Shown one piece after another: positions 44,464 through 53,886 of a DNA stretch of 64,000 bases. A program made the position numbers and the translations under genes. Source of the DNA: Haloarcula vallismortis ATCC 29715 (GTDB lineage Archaea > Halobacteriota > Halobacteria > Halobacteriales > Haloarculaceae). Positions within the stretch are counted from its first letter, which is position 1. Each line of letters starts with the position of its first letter. The stretch covers positions 186,001-250,000 of the forward strand of contig NZ_AOLQ01000004.1 of assembly GCF_000337775.1 (NCBI RefSeq). The letters run 5' to 3'. The notes under the pieces were generated by a model. That model saw only the letters and a program-made list of their open reading frames with translations. It ran no database searches and had not been told where the DNA came from.

Positions 44464-45843
44464 TCACTCAGCCGACGGCGAGTCGTCGACATCGCCCTCG
44501 CTGACTCGGATCGTCGAGATGCGGGTTCCGTCAACGCCTGTCACCTCGAACACGTGTCCGGCCGCTTCGGCGGTATCGCCGACATCCGGCGCGCGGTCGA
44601 GCTGACTCAACACCAGCCCGCCGATGGTTTCGACCGCGTCGCTGTCGAGGTCGACACCGAGCGCTTCACTGACTGTCGACAGCGGAACGCCGCCGTCGGC
44701 GTCGTAGCTCCCGTCGCTTTGCTTGCGGATGGCGTGTTCGCGGCCGTCGACGTCGAACTCGTCGCGCAAGTCGCCGACGACGGCCTCGACCACGTCCTCG
44801 ATGGTCGCGATGCCTTCGAGCGACCCCCATTCGTCGATGACCGCGGCCATCTGCCGGCGGTCTTGCCGGAACTGCAACAGGAGGTCGTTGATAGCGGTCG
44901 TCTCCGGGACGACCGGTATCTCGTGAGCGATGTCGCCGGCAGTCGTGTTCTCGTTGCCGTCTTCGCCGGCCCGTAGCACGTCCTTGACGTCGATGAACCC
45001 GACGATCTGGTCGCTGTCGTCGGCTTCGACCACCGGATAGCGGGTATGGCCCTCGTCGAAAACGACCGACCGGATATCCGACAGTGTGGCGTCGGCCGGC
45101 ACGCTCACGACGTCGGGGCGCGGGACCATGACTTCCCGGACGACCGTATCGTCGAGGTCGAACACGCTCTCTATCATGGCGACCTCCGCCGCGTCGATGT
45201 TCCCCTCTTCGCCGGACCGGGCCAGCACTCGGCGTATCTCACGCTCGCCGAGCGTCTCGTCCGTTTCCGAGGCCGGTGGGACGCCAAGCAGTTGCGTAAA
45301 GGCGTTGGCCGAGCCGTTAAACACGACGATACCGGGATAGAACAGGTAATAAAACAGCTTCATCGGCGGCGCGAGCAATCGCGAGAGTCGCTCGGTCCGG
45401 GCAATCGCGAACGTCTTCGGCGCGAGTTCGCCGAAGACGACGTGGAGGAACGTGATGATTGTGAACCCGACCGCGAACGCCACGAGATGGAGGAGGCTCT
45501 CCGGGAGGACCGGGGCCAGCACAGGTTCCAGCAGCGCCGCCACGGCGGGCTCACCGACCCACCCCAGTCCCAGCGAGGCGAGCGTAATTCCGAGTTGGGT
45601 CACCGCGAGGTAGTTGTCTAAGTCCGCCATCACTGCCTGCAGCGAGCCTGCGCCGGCCTTCCCCTCGTCGGCGAGCTGTTCGACAGACGTGCCGCGAACG
45701 CGAACGAAGGCGAACTCAGCGGCGACGAAAAAGCCGTTCAATCCCACGAGCACCAGCGCCAAGACGAGCTGTGCCGCCGAAAGCGCGAGATTTACCATCG
45801 CAGCCTCCGGGCCGAAAGCGTCAGCGTGTTCATACACACCCAT
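44464..45843 (-). CDS. CNNM/CorC-type membrane protein with CBS pair
   Basis: A protein of about 459 residues. An N-terminal DUF21 membrane domain of four helices ('LVLVGLNGFFVAAEFAFVRVRGT') is followed by two CBS domains ('VMVPRPDVVSVPADATLSDIRSVV' and 'IPVVPETTAINDLLLQFRQDRRQMAAVIDEWG') and a C-terminal CorC/HlyC FAD-like domain ('VGDTAEAAGHVFEVTGVDGTRI'). Members transport or regulate Mg or Na ions; CBS domains usually bind adenine nucleotides. The start is uncertain among 45852, 45843 and 45795. Confidence 0.87.
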   Translation of the reverse strand: MGVYEHADAFGPEAAMVNLALSAAQLVLALVLVGLNGFFVAAEFAFVRVRGTSVEQLADEGKAGAGSLQAVMADLDNYLAVTQLGITLASLGLGWVGEPAVAALLEPVLAPVLPESLLHLVAFAVGFTIITFLHVVFGELAPKTFAIARTERLSRLLAPPMKLFYYLFYPGIVVFNGSANAFTQLLGVPPASETDETLGEREIRRVLARSGEEGNIDAAEVAMIESVFDLDDTVVREVMVPRPDVVSVPADATLSDIRSVVFDEGHTRYPVVEADDSDQIVGFIDVKDVLRAGEDGNENTTAGDIAHEIPVVPETTAINDLLLQFRQDRRQMAAVIDEWGSLEGIATIEDVVEAVVGDLRDEFDVDGREHAIRKQSDGSYDADGGVPLSTVSEALGVDLDSDAVETIGGLVLSQLDRAPDVGDTAEAAGHVFEVTGVDGTRISTIRVSEGDVDDSPSAE

Positions 45844-45899
45844 CTCCGTCACCGTACTAAAGTGCTGGAATGTCCGCGCCAGTCCCGCCGTCGACTGCC

Positions 45900-47489
45900 T
45901 CAGCGGTACGCAGCGCGAACAGTGTCCGCGAGAACACTGGGTTTCCGGTAGTGTTTGGTCACCGGGGGAACCTCGCGGTCGAGGTCGAGCATCTCGTAGA
46001 CGGCGGTCATCGCCGACCGAACGGAGTACTCGACGGTAAACACCACATCCCGCGGCTGTTCGGCGTACTGCCCGAGGAACGCCAGATTGTTCGAGCCGTC
46101 CGGGACGACCTCTGGCCTGTCACCGGGCTCCCGGGGCTGGAAGTGCGCCGTAATGAACGGCATCATCGCCGGGATGCAAGTCACATCGTCGAGTAGCTCC
46201 GGGAGCCGGTCCTCGCACTGCAGGTGGTAACACAGTTCCTGCAGGATTTCCCGGCCGGTACACTCGGACATCGGTTTCTCCACGTAGTTCCCCTCGCGGT
46301 CCGGGAACAGCGCGTAGCCCCAGAACACCTTCACGTCGTCCGGCTGGTTCGCGAAGTGTGGCTGGGCGGCGACGACCGTCGACAACAGCCAGTTCGACCC
46401 GAGGTAGGTGACGAGCCCGTTGCCCGGCTCTTCGTTCGTGAAGTCGACGATATGGTCGAACAGCTCGGTGTTGTGCAGGGTGACAGTGAACGACTCCCAT
46501 TTCGTCTCCGTGACGTTATCAGCAAACACCGATGGGTTGCCGAACTGTGGGTTGTCCTCGGCGATGGACTTCCACAGTTCCCACGACGCGCCGGTTTTGT
46601 TCAGTTCCGGGGCCTCGTCCATCCCGCCGATAGACGAGCCGTCGGTCATCGACCCGTTCGTCACGAACACGAGGTCGGACGGCTCGACGGGGACCGATTC
46701 GGTGCCGCTGTCGGTCTCACAGTAGAGCCGCTCGACGGTGCGCCCCGCCCGCGATGGGACGATATCCATATCCGTCACCTCGTGGCCGTACTCGAAGGAG
46801 ACGCCCCTGTCTTCGAGCCAGCGCCGGAGCGGGAGGATCATCGAATCGTACTGGTTGTACTTCGTCCGGTCGATCCCCTCCATGGTGTGCAGGCGCGGGA
46901 ACTCGTGGAGGAACCGGTACATGTACCGTCGGACTTCGGCGACGCTGTGCCACGGCTGGAACGCGAAGATGGTCGCCCAGACGTACCAGAAGTTCGTCTC
47001 CAGGAACGACTCGTCGAACCACTCCTCGATGCGCGTCTCACCGAGTCGCGGTTCGGGCGTGAGAAGCAACCGAACTATCGACTGTCGGTGCTGGCGCGTC
47101 AGTCCGTACTCGCCCGCGTCGATTCGTTCGCCCTCGTGCATCAGCCGCGTTTTCGCGTACGAGGGGTTCGCTTCGTTGAACTCGTCCATCACGGCTTTGA
47201 CCGACCGCGAATCGTCTTCGAGGGATGGAATCGTCTCGAAGAGGTCCCACGTACATTCGTACGTCGGGTAGTTGAACATCCGGCCACCCCGAATGAGATA
47301 CGCCTCGTCCGGGTCGCCGGCCCCGTCCATCGCGCCACCGACGACGTCCAGCTTTTCGTAGACGTGGATGTTCTCGCCGGGCATATTGCCGTCCCGGACG
47401 AGGAACGCTGCGCCGGCGAGAGAGGCGATACCGCCCCCGATGAAGTGGGCGTCGCGGTCAGTGACGTGTGGGTGCTGGTGAATGGTCAT
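45900..47489 (-). CDS. ohyA: Oleate hydratase
   Basis: A 529-residue FAD protein of the oleate hydratase/MCRA family. 'AHFIGGGIASLAGAAFLVRDG' binds FAD, and 'VYEKLDVVGGAMDGAG', 'RGGRMFNYPTYECTWDLFETIPSL' and 'MEGIDRTKYNQYDSMILPLRRWLEDRGV' are strongly conserved in this family. The enzyme adds water to cis-9 double bonds of free fatty acids. Because archaeal membranes have isoprenoid lipids, it probably acts on external fatty acids, for detoxification or use. A minus-strand TATA-like CTTATAAAC lies near 47560. Confidence 0.93.
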   Translation of the reverse strand: MTIHQHPHVTDRDAHFIGGGIASLAGAAFLVRDGNMPGENIHVYEKLDVVGGAMDGAGDPDEAYLIRGGRMFNYPTYECTWDLFETIPSLEDDSRSVKAVMDEFNEANPSYAKTRLMHEGERIDAGEYGLTRQHRQSIVRLLLTPEPRLGETRIEEWFDESFLETNFWYVWATIFAFQPWHSVAEVRRYMYRFLHEFPRLHTMEGIDRTKYNQYDSMILPLRRWLEDRGVSFEYGHEVTDMDIVPSRAGRTVERLYCETDSGTESVPVEPSDLVFVTNGSMTDGSSIGGMDEAPELNKTGASWELWKSIAEDNPQFGNPSVFADNVTETKWESFTVTLHNTELFDHIVDFTNEEPGNGLVTYLGSNWLLSTVVAAQPHFANQPDDVKVFWGYALFPDREGNYVEKPMSECTGREILQELCYHLQCEDRLPELLDDVTCIPAMMPFITAHFQPREPGDRPEVVPDGSNNLAFLGQYAEQPRDVVFTVEYSVRSAMTAVYEMLDLDREVPPVTKHYRKPSVLADTVRAAYR

Positions 47490-47609
47490 ATTGGGTCACC
47501 GTCATGTAGTGGTACACAAGTCACAGCCCTAACCGTTGCCAACATATGTACAGCAGTTTATAAGAGGTTGAGATATCGCCGAAACAGCCGCTCGCTGGCT
47601 AGTTTGCTG

Positions 47610-48254
47610 TCACTGTTCGGAGCTGGCAATCGTGTGGTCGATCAACTGGTCCGTCCCACGGCGGAGGCGCTCCGAGATTGCGGACGTGGTCGCGTCGAGT
47701 TCCGCTGAAAGGTCCGTCAGGTCTGCCCCGCGGGGGACGGTGAAATATCCCAGCCGGTGGGCTGCCAGCAGCGCCTCTCGCTGTGGCGCGCTGAGTCCGT
47801 AGTCCTCGCCGCCGTGCTCCGTCTCACAGAGCCGGTGCGGGCGGAACGTGACACTGCGTGACTGACAGGCGTCCCGGAACGCTTCGAGGTCCGCTCGGTT
47901 GGCGAACTGCGTGCTCACCTTCCACCCGTGTTCGGTCACGAGCGCACCCATCGGATACGTCTGCCGGTCGACGAGCTGGGTGTACATCTCGACGTAGTCC
48001 GTATCGAGGATGACCCGGTACCGGGACTCGACGATAGCCGAGTCCATGGCGACGAACTCAACGACTGACTCGTCGCCAAGCAACGCTGATTCGAGGGCGT
48101 CCGGGTCGACACCTGTCGCGGAGAACACGAGCGCCGGTTCCGCAGTCGTTCCGGGGACGACGGTATCCACGATTAGTCGGGTGTCCAGTTCGGCAGCGAC
48201 CGCACACAGCGGCATATCCGCGGACTGCAACTCGAATTCACAGATGACGCTCAT
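47610..48254 (-). CDS. Bat-type HTH transcription regulator
   Basis: A 214-residue haloarchaeal regulator. The N-terminal 130 residues form a beta-rich sensor domain common in this class. The C-terminal HTH-10 domain is 'YGLSAPQREALLAAHRLGYFTVPRGADLTDLSAELDATTSAISERLRRG', the bacterio-opsin activator type. It lies upstream of, and on the same strand as, oleate hydratase, 120 bases away, so that gene is a possible target. Start fixed at 48254. Confidence 0.88.
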   Translation of the reverse strand: MSVICEFELQSADMPLCAVAAELDTRLIVDTVVPGTTAEPALVFSATGVDPDALESALLGDESVVEFVAMDSAIVESRYRVILDTDYVEMYTQLVDRQTYPMGALVTEHGWKVSTQFANRADLEAFRDACQSRSVTFRPHRLCETEHGGEDYGLSAPQREALLAAHRLGYFTVPRGADLTDLSAELDATTSAISERLRRGTDQLIDHTIASSEQ

Positions 48255-48484
48255 ATCTGTTGCTCGGCCGACCAAAATAAAGGCGTACTGGGGATTCTCA
48301 CGCACCGAAACCGACCGGCGGCATCGGAGTCACTCGGCGAACAGCTATGACGGGACGGACTGCGACTACATCACTAACTGTATCGGGCCGTGTCGCGCGT
48401 TGTGGTGGCTACACGTAGCGAAACGGCAGAGAAAAGTGCATACTGGACCGCTTCGAGCGCCAGCCGTGTTCACGCTGTTGTCGA

Positions 48485-50917
48485 TCAGTGGTCCCGGGAG
48501 TGTTCGCCCTCGTCGACACTGACCTCAAACTCCGACAGTAGCGTCTTGAGCTGCTCTGCCTGTCCGTTCAGCGATTTGATGCTGTCGTTGATCTCCGACA
48601 TCGAGGCCGCCTGCTCTTCTGCAGCGGCGGACACGCTCTGGACTTCATCGGCAGTGGATTCGCTGAGGTCAGCGACTTCCTCGGTCATCGACACCGCCTC
48701 TTCAGTGCTGGCGGCCTGGTCATCAGTGGTGTCGCTGATCCCCTGAACGCCGGCGTCTGTTTTGTCGGCGTACTCCGATACTTCTGTGAACGCCGCCATG
48801 ACCTCTTCGACCGCGTCGATGCCTGCCTCCATCGATTCCTCAGCTACTCTGGCTTCGTTGACAGTTGTCTCCGTCTGTGACTGGACATCGGTAATGAGCT
48901 GCTCTATTTCGGTCGCCGATGCCTGCGTTTCCCCGGCGAGTTCCTTGACCTCGTCGGCCACGACGGCAAACCCGTCGCCGTCTTTGTCGGCACGTGCAGC
49001 TTCGATGTTCGCGTTCAGCGCGAGCATATTCGTCTGCTCGGCGATGTCAGCGATCAGCTCAACGATGGTGCTGATCTCTGCCATTTGCTCGTCCAACTGT
49101 TCGACGTTCTCGACAGTTGTGTCGATAGCTTCCTGTACCCTGCGCGAACTTTCGAGCGCGACTCTGGCCGTGTCCTCGCCTTCTCGGGCGACATCAGCGG
49201 TCTGATTCGAGTGTTCTGCAACCGAGTCAGCGGACGCGGCTACCTCTTCGATGGCTGCCGAAAGGTCAGTCATCTCTCCCGAGACCGTGTCCAGCATATC
49301 GCGTTGCTCGTCGGCGGCAGCCGCGATCTCCTGCACCGATTCGCTGACCTCGCCACTCGCACGCTCGGCGTCAGCCGCCCCGACTTCGGCCTCCTCGCTG
49401 GCGGCTGTGACGGTATCCGCGAACTCCTGAATGTCGACGATAGTGCGCTCCCACTGTGCGAGCATATCGTTGAACGACGACGCGATAGCCGCCATCGCCT
49501 CGTTGTCGGTCTCGCTTTCGGGGAGACGACGGGTCAGGTCGCCGTCCGCGCACGCTTCCATCACGTCGCTGTATATCTCTGCTTGCTGTTCCAGTTCCGC
49601 CGCCAGCGTCTCAGCCTCTTCCTTTGCCTGCTCGGCGCGGGCACGCTCTTCCTCCGCTTCTTGCTGGGCGTCTGTTGCTTGCTCACGGGCAGCCTCAGCT
49701 TCGTCGATGTTCGAGACGAGTGCATCGCGCATACTCCCGATTGACGTGAACAACTGCCCGATTTCGTCTCGCCGAGAGCTCGAAACGCTGACATCGTACT
49801 CTCCCTGCTCGATGGCAGTGGCGGCCGCAGAGAGCTGTTGCACGGACGTCGCCGTGTTCCGGCCAATCGTTCCACCGACGACGACAACACCACCGAGCGC
49901 GAGCAGAATGAACGCCAGGATATCAGTCCGAATCTGCTCGCTCAGCGCGAACGCGTTCGCCGCGGGTGTGTGTTTGATAACGACCCAGTTTGTGCCGGGG
50001 ATGGTCGCGTACGCGGCGACGTGTTCGGTGTCGAGCAGTTCTTCCTTTGTCGGCGAACTAGTGAAGGTGCCCTGCTCCGTCGCTGTGCTAATCTCTGGGA
50101 TGGCAGACTGCGACGCGTTCGGGATGTACGGCTGCCCGACAGCATCGGTACCAGCGTCTGAGAACAGGACTTCAGTCGAACTCGACGTCGGACGAACGAC
50201 CTGTGTGAACGTGCCATCGATACCAGTGCTGAACTGCTTGCTCAGGTCGGTAGCGTCGTACTCGACTACAAGTACGTGTGTGAAGTCGGCGGCGACACTC
50301 ATCGAACTGACCACTCGTTTGCCGTTCGCGTTCGTGTACGGGTTCGATGAGACTACTGTGTCCCGACCGATAGACCGAGTGCGGTCCACCCACGGATGGC
50401 TGTCCGATGTGACGCGCGTTCCGCGGAGCGTGTCGTCAGTGCTCGCCACAATCCTTGCCTCCCCTGCTGTGCCGACCGTGGGATCTGCAAGGTGGACGGC
50501 AGCGACGCGGTCGGACTGCAGTTCATCTGCGGCGAGCCTTTCGGTGTAGGCCTGCTGATCTCCGCGAGTCGCGTTGAAACCGAGCAACGGATTGTTTGAC
50601 GCAACCAGCACCGGCCGCTCGTTGCGCTCAACCCACTCGTTCAACAGGCCGGCTTCGGCGTTGACCTCCTGTACGAGCTGTTGTGCTGTGTCGTCTTCGA
50701 GTGTGGCAGTTGCGTTCCCCTGTACCCAGAACCCGCCGGCCGCGATGAGTACCACAATCACGAGCAATGCAACAGCGAACTTGACGAGGTACGACCGAAC
50801 TGGCAGTAGCGCAATGGCTTTCGCTCGCTCCAGCCCTGTCGTGTCCGAGGCCGTTGGCTCTGTCGGGTCCGCTGATTCGTCGCCACCGTTGCCTGAATGT
50901 GCTGTAGATTCGTCCAT
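48485..50917 (-). CDS. cosT: Membrane chemotaxis transducer (CosT-like)
   Basis: An 810-residue Htr-type transducer. The first membrane helix is at about 45-65, then an extracellular sensor domain of about 270 residues (dCache-like), the second helix near '[20 protein letters not shown]', a HAMP segment and a cytoplasmic signalling domain with '[31 protein letters not shown]', the kinase-contact tip. The adjacent OpuAC-like binding protein makes it look like CosT of Halobacterium, which senses compatible solutes through CosB. Confidence 0.88.
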   Translation of the reverse strand: MDESTAHSGNGGDESADPTEPTASDTTGLERAKAIALLPVRSYLVKFAVALLVIVVLIAAGGFWVQGNATATLEDDTAQQLVQEVNAEAGLLNEWVERNERPVLVASNNPLLGFNATRGDQQAYTERLAADELQSDRVAAVHLADPTVGTAGEARIVASTDDTLRGTRVTSDSHPWVDRTRSIGRDTVVSSNPYTNANGKRVVSSMSVAADFTHVLVVEYDATDLSKQFSTGIDGTFTQVVRPTSSSTEVLFSDAGTDAVGQPYIPNASQSAIPEISTATEQGTFTSSPTKEELLDTEHVAAYATIPGTNWVVIKHTPAANAFALSEQIRTDILAFILLALGGVVVVGGTIGRNTATSVQQLSAAATAIEQGEYDVSVSSSRRDEIGQLFTSIGSMRDALVSNIDEAEAAREQATDAQQEAEEERARAEQAKEEAETLAAELEQQAEIYSDVMEACADGDLTRRLPESETDNEAMAAIASSFNDMLAQWERTIVDIQEFADTVTAASEEAEVGAADAERASGEVSESVQEIAAAADEQRDMLDTVSGEMTDLSAAIEEVAASADSVAEHSNQTADVAREGEDTARVALESSRRVQEAIDTTVENVEQLDEQMAEISTIVELIADIAEQTNMLALNANIEAARADKDGDGFAVVADEVKELAGETQASATEIEQLITDVQSQTETTVNEARVAEESMEAGIDAVEEVMAAFTEVSEYADKTDAGVQGISDTTDDQAASTEEAVSMTEEVADLSESTADEVQSVSAAAEEQAASMSEINDSIKSLNGQAEQLKTLLSEFEVSVDEGEHSRDH

Positions 50918-50923
50918 ACTGAT

Positions 50924-51943
50924 TCAGATGAAGCCGTTGGCCTTGAGGTGGTCAACAACCGCCTGCTGGCTGCCGACCTCGGTTGCATGGCTGTTCAGCT
51001 CTTGCATCGTCTTCGCGTCAGGAATGGCATCCGGCATCTTGTTCAGTGCCGACACCACGGCGTCCGTTGCGACATCCTCGTGAACAACACCGACCGGGTG
51101 GAAAAACGGCCAGAAGTTCCGGTCGTCATCGAGGTACACGATGTCTTCGACGGTTGTGAGCCACGCGCTGGTGCTGTACCCAAAGCTGAGGTCAGCATAC
51201 CCTTCGTCGACAGCCGTGCCAGCTGCCTGCGCTGACGCCGCCTCGATGAACTCCTGTTCTGCCTCCCAGCGCTCCACGTGTTCGGCCTCAAATCCGTAGT
51301 ACTTAACTAAGGCATCGAAGCCGTCGCTACGAGTCCTGAATCCGTCGCCAAACGCAGGTCTAATATCGTAGTTCCCGTCGTTGACGTAGCCGGCAAGGTC
51401 ACTGATTGTCTCGATACCGGTTCCTTCGATAGCGTCCTCGCGGATAAATACGGCCCACGTGTTCTGCCACTCTGCGCGGTCGAGAATCCGAATTGGGTGT
51501 TCTGATTCCATCTCAGATTTCAACGCTTCGTACTGCTCGTCAGGTGTCTCGAAGTCGGCTTCGTCGTGACTGGGTGGGTGCGTAGCCCACAGTGACCCCA
51601 TGTAGTCGTAGTACGCGTGGATGTCGCCGGCCTGATACGCCTCGGCGTGTGCAGCGTTCCCGCCGAAGCCGGTTTCATCCACGAGACTCGCACTCGTGTT
51701 GCTGGCGAGCAATTCGTACGCGATGTACCCGAGGTTTAACTGCTCCGTGTAGCCTTTCGAACTGACAACGACTGACAATGAACCGTCGGCGGACCCGGCG
51801 GCTCCGGCCCCGCTCTCAGCTGTACTCGATTCTGTGTCTCCGCCGCTCGAGCAACCAACTAGTGTGGCGGTTCCACCAGTCGCGAGCATTCCGAGCAACC
51901 GTCGCCGGCTTCCGGTCCACGGCTGCCGTCTTTCATCTACCAT
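50924..51943 (-). CDS. cosB: Compatible-solute (quaternary amine) binding lipoprotein (CosB-like)
   Basis: A 339-residue OpuAC-type binding protein. The signal is Tat-like with lipobox ('SRRRLLGMLATGGTATLVGC'). 'LSVVVSSKGYTEQLNLGYIAYELL' and 'GDIHAYYDYMGS' are typical of choline/betaine/proline-betaine binders, with aromatic residues for a cation-pi cage. There is no permease nearby; instead the transducer gene starts 6 bases after the stop. That arrangement matches CosB-CosT, where the protein serves taxis rather than uptake. Confidence 0.88.
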   Translation of the reverse strand: MVDERRQPWTGSRRRLLGMLATGGTATLVGCSSGGDTESSTAESGAGAAGSADGSLSVVVSSKGYTEQLNLGYIAYELLASNTSASLVDETGFGGNAAHAEAYQAGDIHAYYDYMGSLWATHPPSHDEADFETPDEQYEALKSEMESEHPIRILDRAEWQNTWAVFIREDAIEGTGIETISDLAGYVNDGNYDIRPAFGDGFRTRSDGFDALVKYYGFEAEHVERWEAEQEFIEAASAQAAGTAVDEGYADLSFGYSTSAWLTTVEDIVYLDDDRNFWPFFHPVGVVHEDVATDAVVSALNKMPDAIPDAKTMQELNSHATEVGSQQAVVDHLKANGFI

Positions 51944-52269
51944 TGCTCAACCTGTAGCTAATGAGAGTCAAAAAGCCGTTGCCGAGAGTATCAACAGTGA
52001 TACTAGAACAGTACAATCGTGTACAATTTAGAGTCTAGCTATCGGCAGTGTCCACAGAGGGCCTCTCTACAGAGGTGGCATCACAATGACTGACGTGCTA
52101 AATACTGTTCATGTCCGTTGAAATTGAGATGTTGGAACACACTCGACGAACCGTCGTCAGCTACAGCTACCAGTTGGGGAAAGCCTCGGCACTCATAAGG
52201 TATCGAGTTGACACCAATAATAAAAGAATTGACACGCAAACACTGGTAGAGGTGAAGAGGTGTTGTTGA
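51944..52269. other. Non-coding boundary between core chromosome and AT-richer element
   Basis: No credible reading frame. Base composition drops visibly in GC across this stretch (e.g. the AT-rich part at 52195-52235). The promoter of the binding-protein gene should lie near 51960-51990 and that of the RHH gene at about 52218-52235. I found no tRNA gene or obvious attachment repeat. Confidence 0.5.
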
Positions 52270-52764
52270 ATGACGGATAGCCCCGGCTATGCTACTCGTG
52301 CGGAAGACACGGCAGAAGTCAAGATATACCCTCCAGAAGAGGTAGCCGACGAGTGGCGTCAAGAGGCCGAAGAGCACAACAGAAGCCTATCTAAACACTT
52401 GCAAAAGCTGATATATGAAGCCCGAAGTTTCAAAGAACACGGACTAATCGGTACGGGAGAGACCAGTCAGAAACGCGTTCAGGAACTGGAGGAAAAAGTC
52501 GCCCGGTTAGAGAAACGGCTACAGCAGAAGGAATCCGAGTCTACTGACGCGGTCACGTTCAACCCTGAAACCCTGAAGCAGGAGGTATTGACAGGGCAGT
52601 ACCAGGAATTGGAGGACATTCTCAGAAACATAGTCGAGTCAGGTATCCTCGACGACGCACTGCGGCAGCCTGTAGAGAATCAGCTGTATTTCTTGGCTGC
52701 TGAAGATGAGGTGGAGTACGAGCGTGGCTGGGGCTGGAAACTGAAGCAGGGAGGTGACGAGTAG
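52270..52764 (+). CDS. Ribbon-helix-helix-like protein with coiled coil, upstream of the integrase
   Basis: A 164-residue protein. Residues about 15-50 ('AEVKIYPPEEVADEWRQEA...SLSKHLQKLIYEAR') have the strand-helix-helix pattern of an Arc/CopG-like DNA binder. Residues about 70-95 ('VQELEEKVARLEKRLQQKE') form a heptad coiled coil. The C-terminal third looks helical. The integrase gene begins 2 bases after its stop, so it is likely a control or excision partner of the recombinase (inference). Confidence 0.72.
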   Translation: MTDSPGYATRAEDTAEVKIYPPEEVADEWRQEAEEHNRSLSKHLQKLIYEARSFKEHGLIGTGETSQKRVQELEEKVARLEKRLQQKESESTDAVTFNPETLKQEVLTGQYQELEDILRNIVESGILDDALRQPVENQLYFLAAEDEVEYERGWGWKLKQGGDE

Positions 52765-52766
52765 CG

Positions 52767-53738
52767 ATGCCGAAGAAGCAGAAGCACGAGGTCCTGATGG
52801 ACGGAGATACGTGGGATGAGAAAGTGTTCAAGAACGAGCACGACATCATCAACCGCTGGTTGGAGAGCAAGGACTCGGTTGACACCTCTCGGCGTACCTT
52901 GAACTCGTACAGCAGGACGGCAGCAGTGTTCTTCCACGAGAAGTTTCCGGAGATCTCGCCGGAAGAAGTGTACGTGGAGCACGTGGAACAGTATCTCCGG
53001 GAGTTGGATGAACGCGGTGTAGCTCAGAATACGAAGAGGCGGTACGTAGAGTCGTTGTCCAGTTTCTACGACTGGGCCTCGAAACGCCGGTCGACGGATA
53101 TCTCCTATAACCCGGCAGGCGTCGTCTTAGAGCAATTGGATAAGGTGAAGCGGGAGCGTCCGGAGACCGCTACCTGGGAGAACGGGAAGAAGATTATCCA
53201 GGAGATCCCGGACCCTCGTGACAAGACCTGTGCTATCCTGATGGCGAAAACCGGTGTCCGTACGAAGGAGGCGTTGACCGTGACCGAGGAGGACCTGATG
53301 CTGGATGATGGTTTCATCCGGTTCACGGATCGGAAAGGAGGTACGACTACGAAGAACCCGGTCGACGATGAAACAGTCAGAGCCGTCAGGCGTCTTCAAG
53401 CGGTCAGCAGCGATGACAGCGAGTACCTGTTTACCGCGATTCACGGAGGCCGAGTCAAGAGAGAAAGGATTAGAAGGGAGGTTCGACGTGGAGCTGTCCG
53501 TGCCGGAGTCATGGAAGACGAAAACGAGCAGAGATGGCATCACAAATTTACTCCACACTACTACAGGACGATCTTCACGTCCTTGATGCGGAACAGCGAG
53601 CCTGGATTGAAGGATCACTGGGTCGGCTACCTCCGTGGAGACAGTGACCAGAGTATCAAAGACCTCTACACCCGGACGCCTCACGAGAAAATCAGGAAAC
53701 GGTACCTGGAGACCATCAAACCCTTGAACCTGTACTGA
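52767..53738 (+). CDS. Tyrosine recombinase / integrase
   Basis: A 323-residue site-specific recombinase. The N-terminal SAM-like DNA-binding domain is at about 40-115. The catalytic domain has all residues: Arg165 ('KTGVRTKEAL'), Lys190 ('FTDRKGG'), His264-x-x-Arg267 ('PHYYRTIF'), His284 ('KDHWVGY') and the nucleophile Tyr301 ('KDLYTRT'). It probably integrates and excises the AT-rich element it stands in. No tRNA target is visible next to it. Confidence 0.9.
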   Translation: MPKKQKHEVLMDGDTWDEKVFKNEHDIINRWLESKDSVDTSRRTLNSYSRTAAVFFHEKFPEISPEEVYVEHVEQYLRELDERGVAQNTKRRYVESLSSFYDWASKRRSTDISYNPAGVVLEQLDKVKRERPETATWENGKKIIQEIPDPRDKTCAILMAKTGVRTKEALTVTEEDLMLDDGFIRFTDRKGGTTTKNPVDDETVRAVRRLQAVSSDDSEYLFTAIHGGRVKRERIRREVRRGAVRAGVMEDENEQRWHHKFTPHYYRTIFTSLMRNSEPGLKDHWVGYLRGDSDQSIKDLYTRTPHEKIRKRYLETIKPLNLY

Positions 53739-53757
53739 ACGGAGGTGAGAATCAGAA

Positions 53758-53886
53758 TTGGGAGAACACAGAATTGAACCGGTGAAGAACAGGGACGGCG
53801 ACGTTGTCGGCGCTCCTGTTTTCCTGTCACCGGAGGAAATAGAGGAGCTTGAAAAGACTGGGAGTGTAGAAATCACACAGGGATGA
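53758..53886 (+). CDS. 42-residue protein with TTG start
   Basis: The frame starts at a TTG 9 bases after a strong Shine-Dalgarno sequence (GGAGGTGA, 53741-53748), which is rare in this window and decides the start. The protein is acidic: 'GEHRIEPVKNRDGD', then 'GAPVFLSPEEIEELEKTG' and 'SVEITQG'. Its stop overlaps the next ATG (ATGA at 53883-53886), so it is coupled to the phosphoesterase. Function unknown; the helix 'SPEEIEELEKTG' and size suggest a small antitoxin-like or regulatory peptide, but that is a guess. Confidence 0.6.
   Translation: MGEHRIEPVKNRDGDVVGAPVFLSPEEIEELEKTGSVEITQG

Noticed and set aside
45900-47489. Carotenoid desaturase instead of oleate hydratase
   Set aside because: The FAD start is shared, but the RGGRMFNYP and ECTWDLF segments are specific to the oleate hydratase family.
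46224-47708. Long plus-strand frame opposite oleate hydratase
   Set aside because: Antisense shadow; the hydratase motifs are on the minus strand.
51944-52269. tRNA gene as integration site at the island edge
   Set aside because: No cloverleaf-compatible sequence or T-loop consensus found on either strand.
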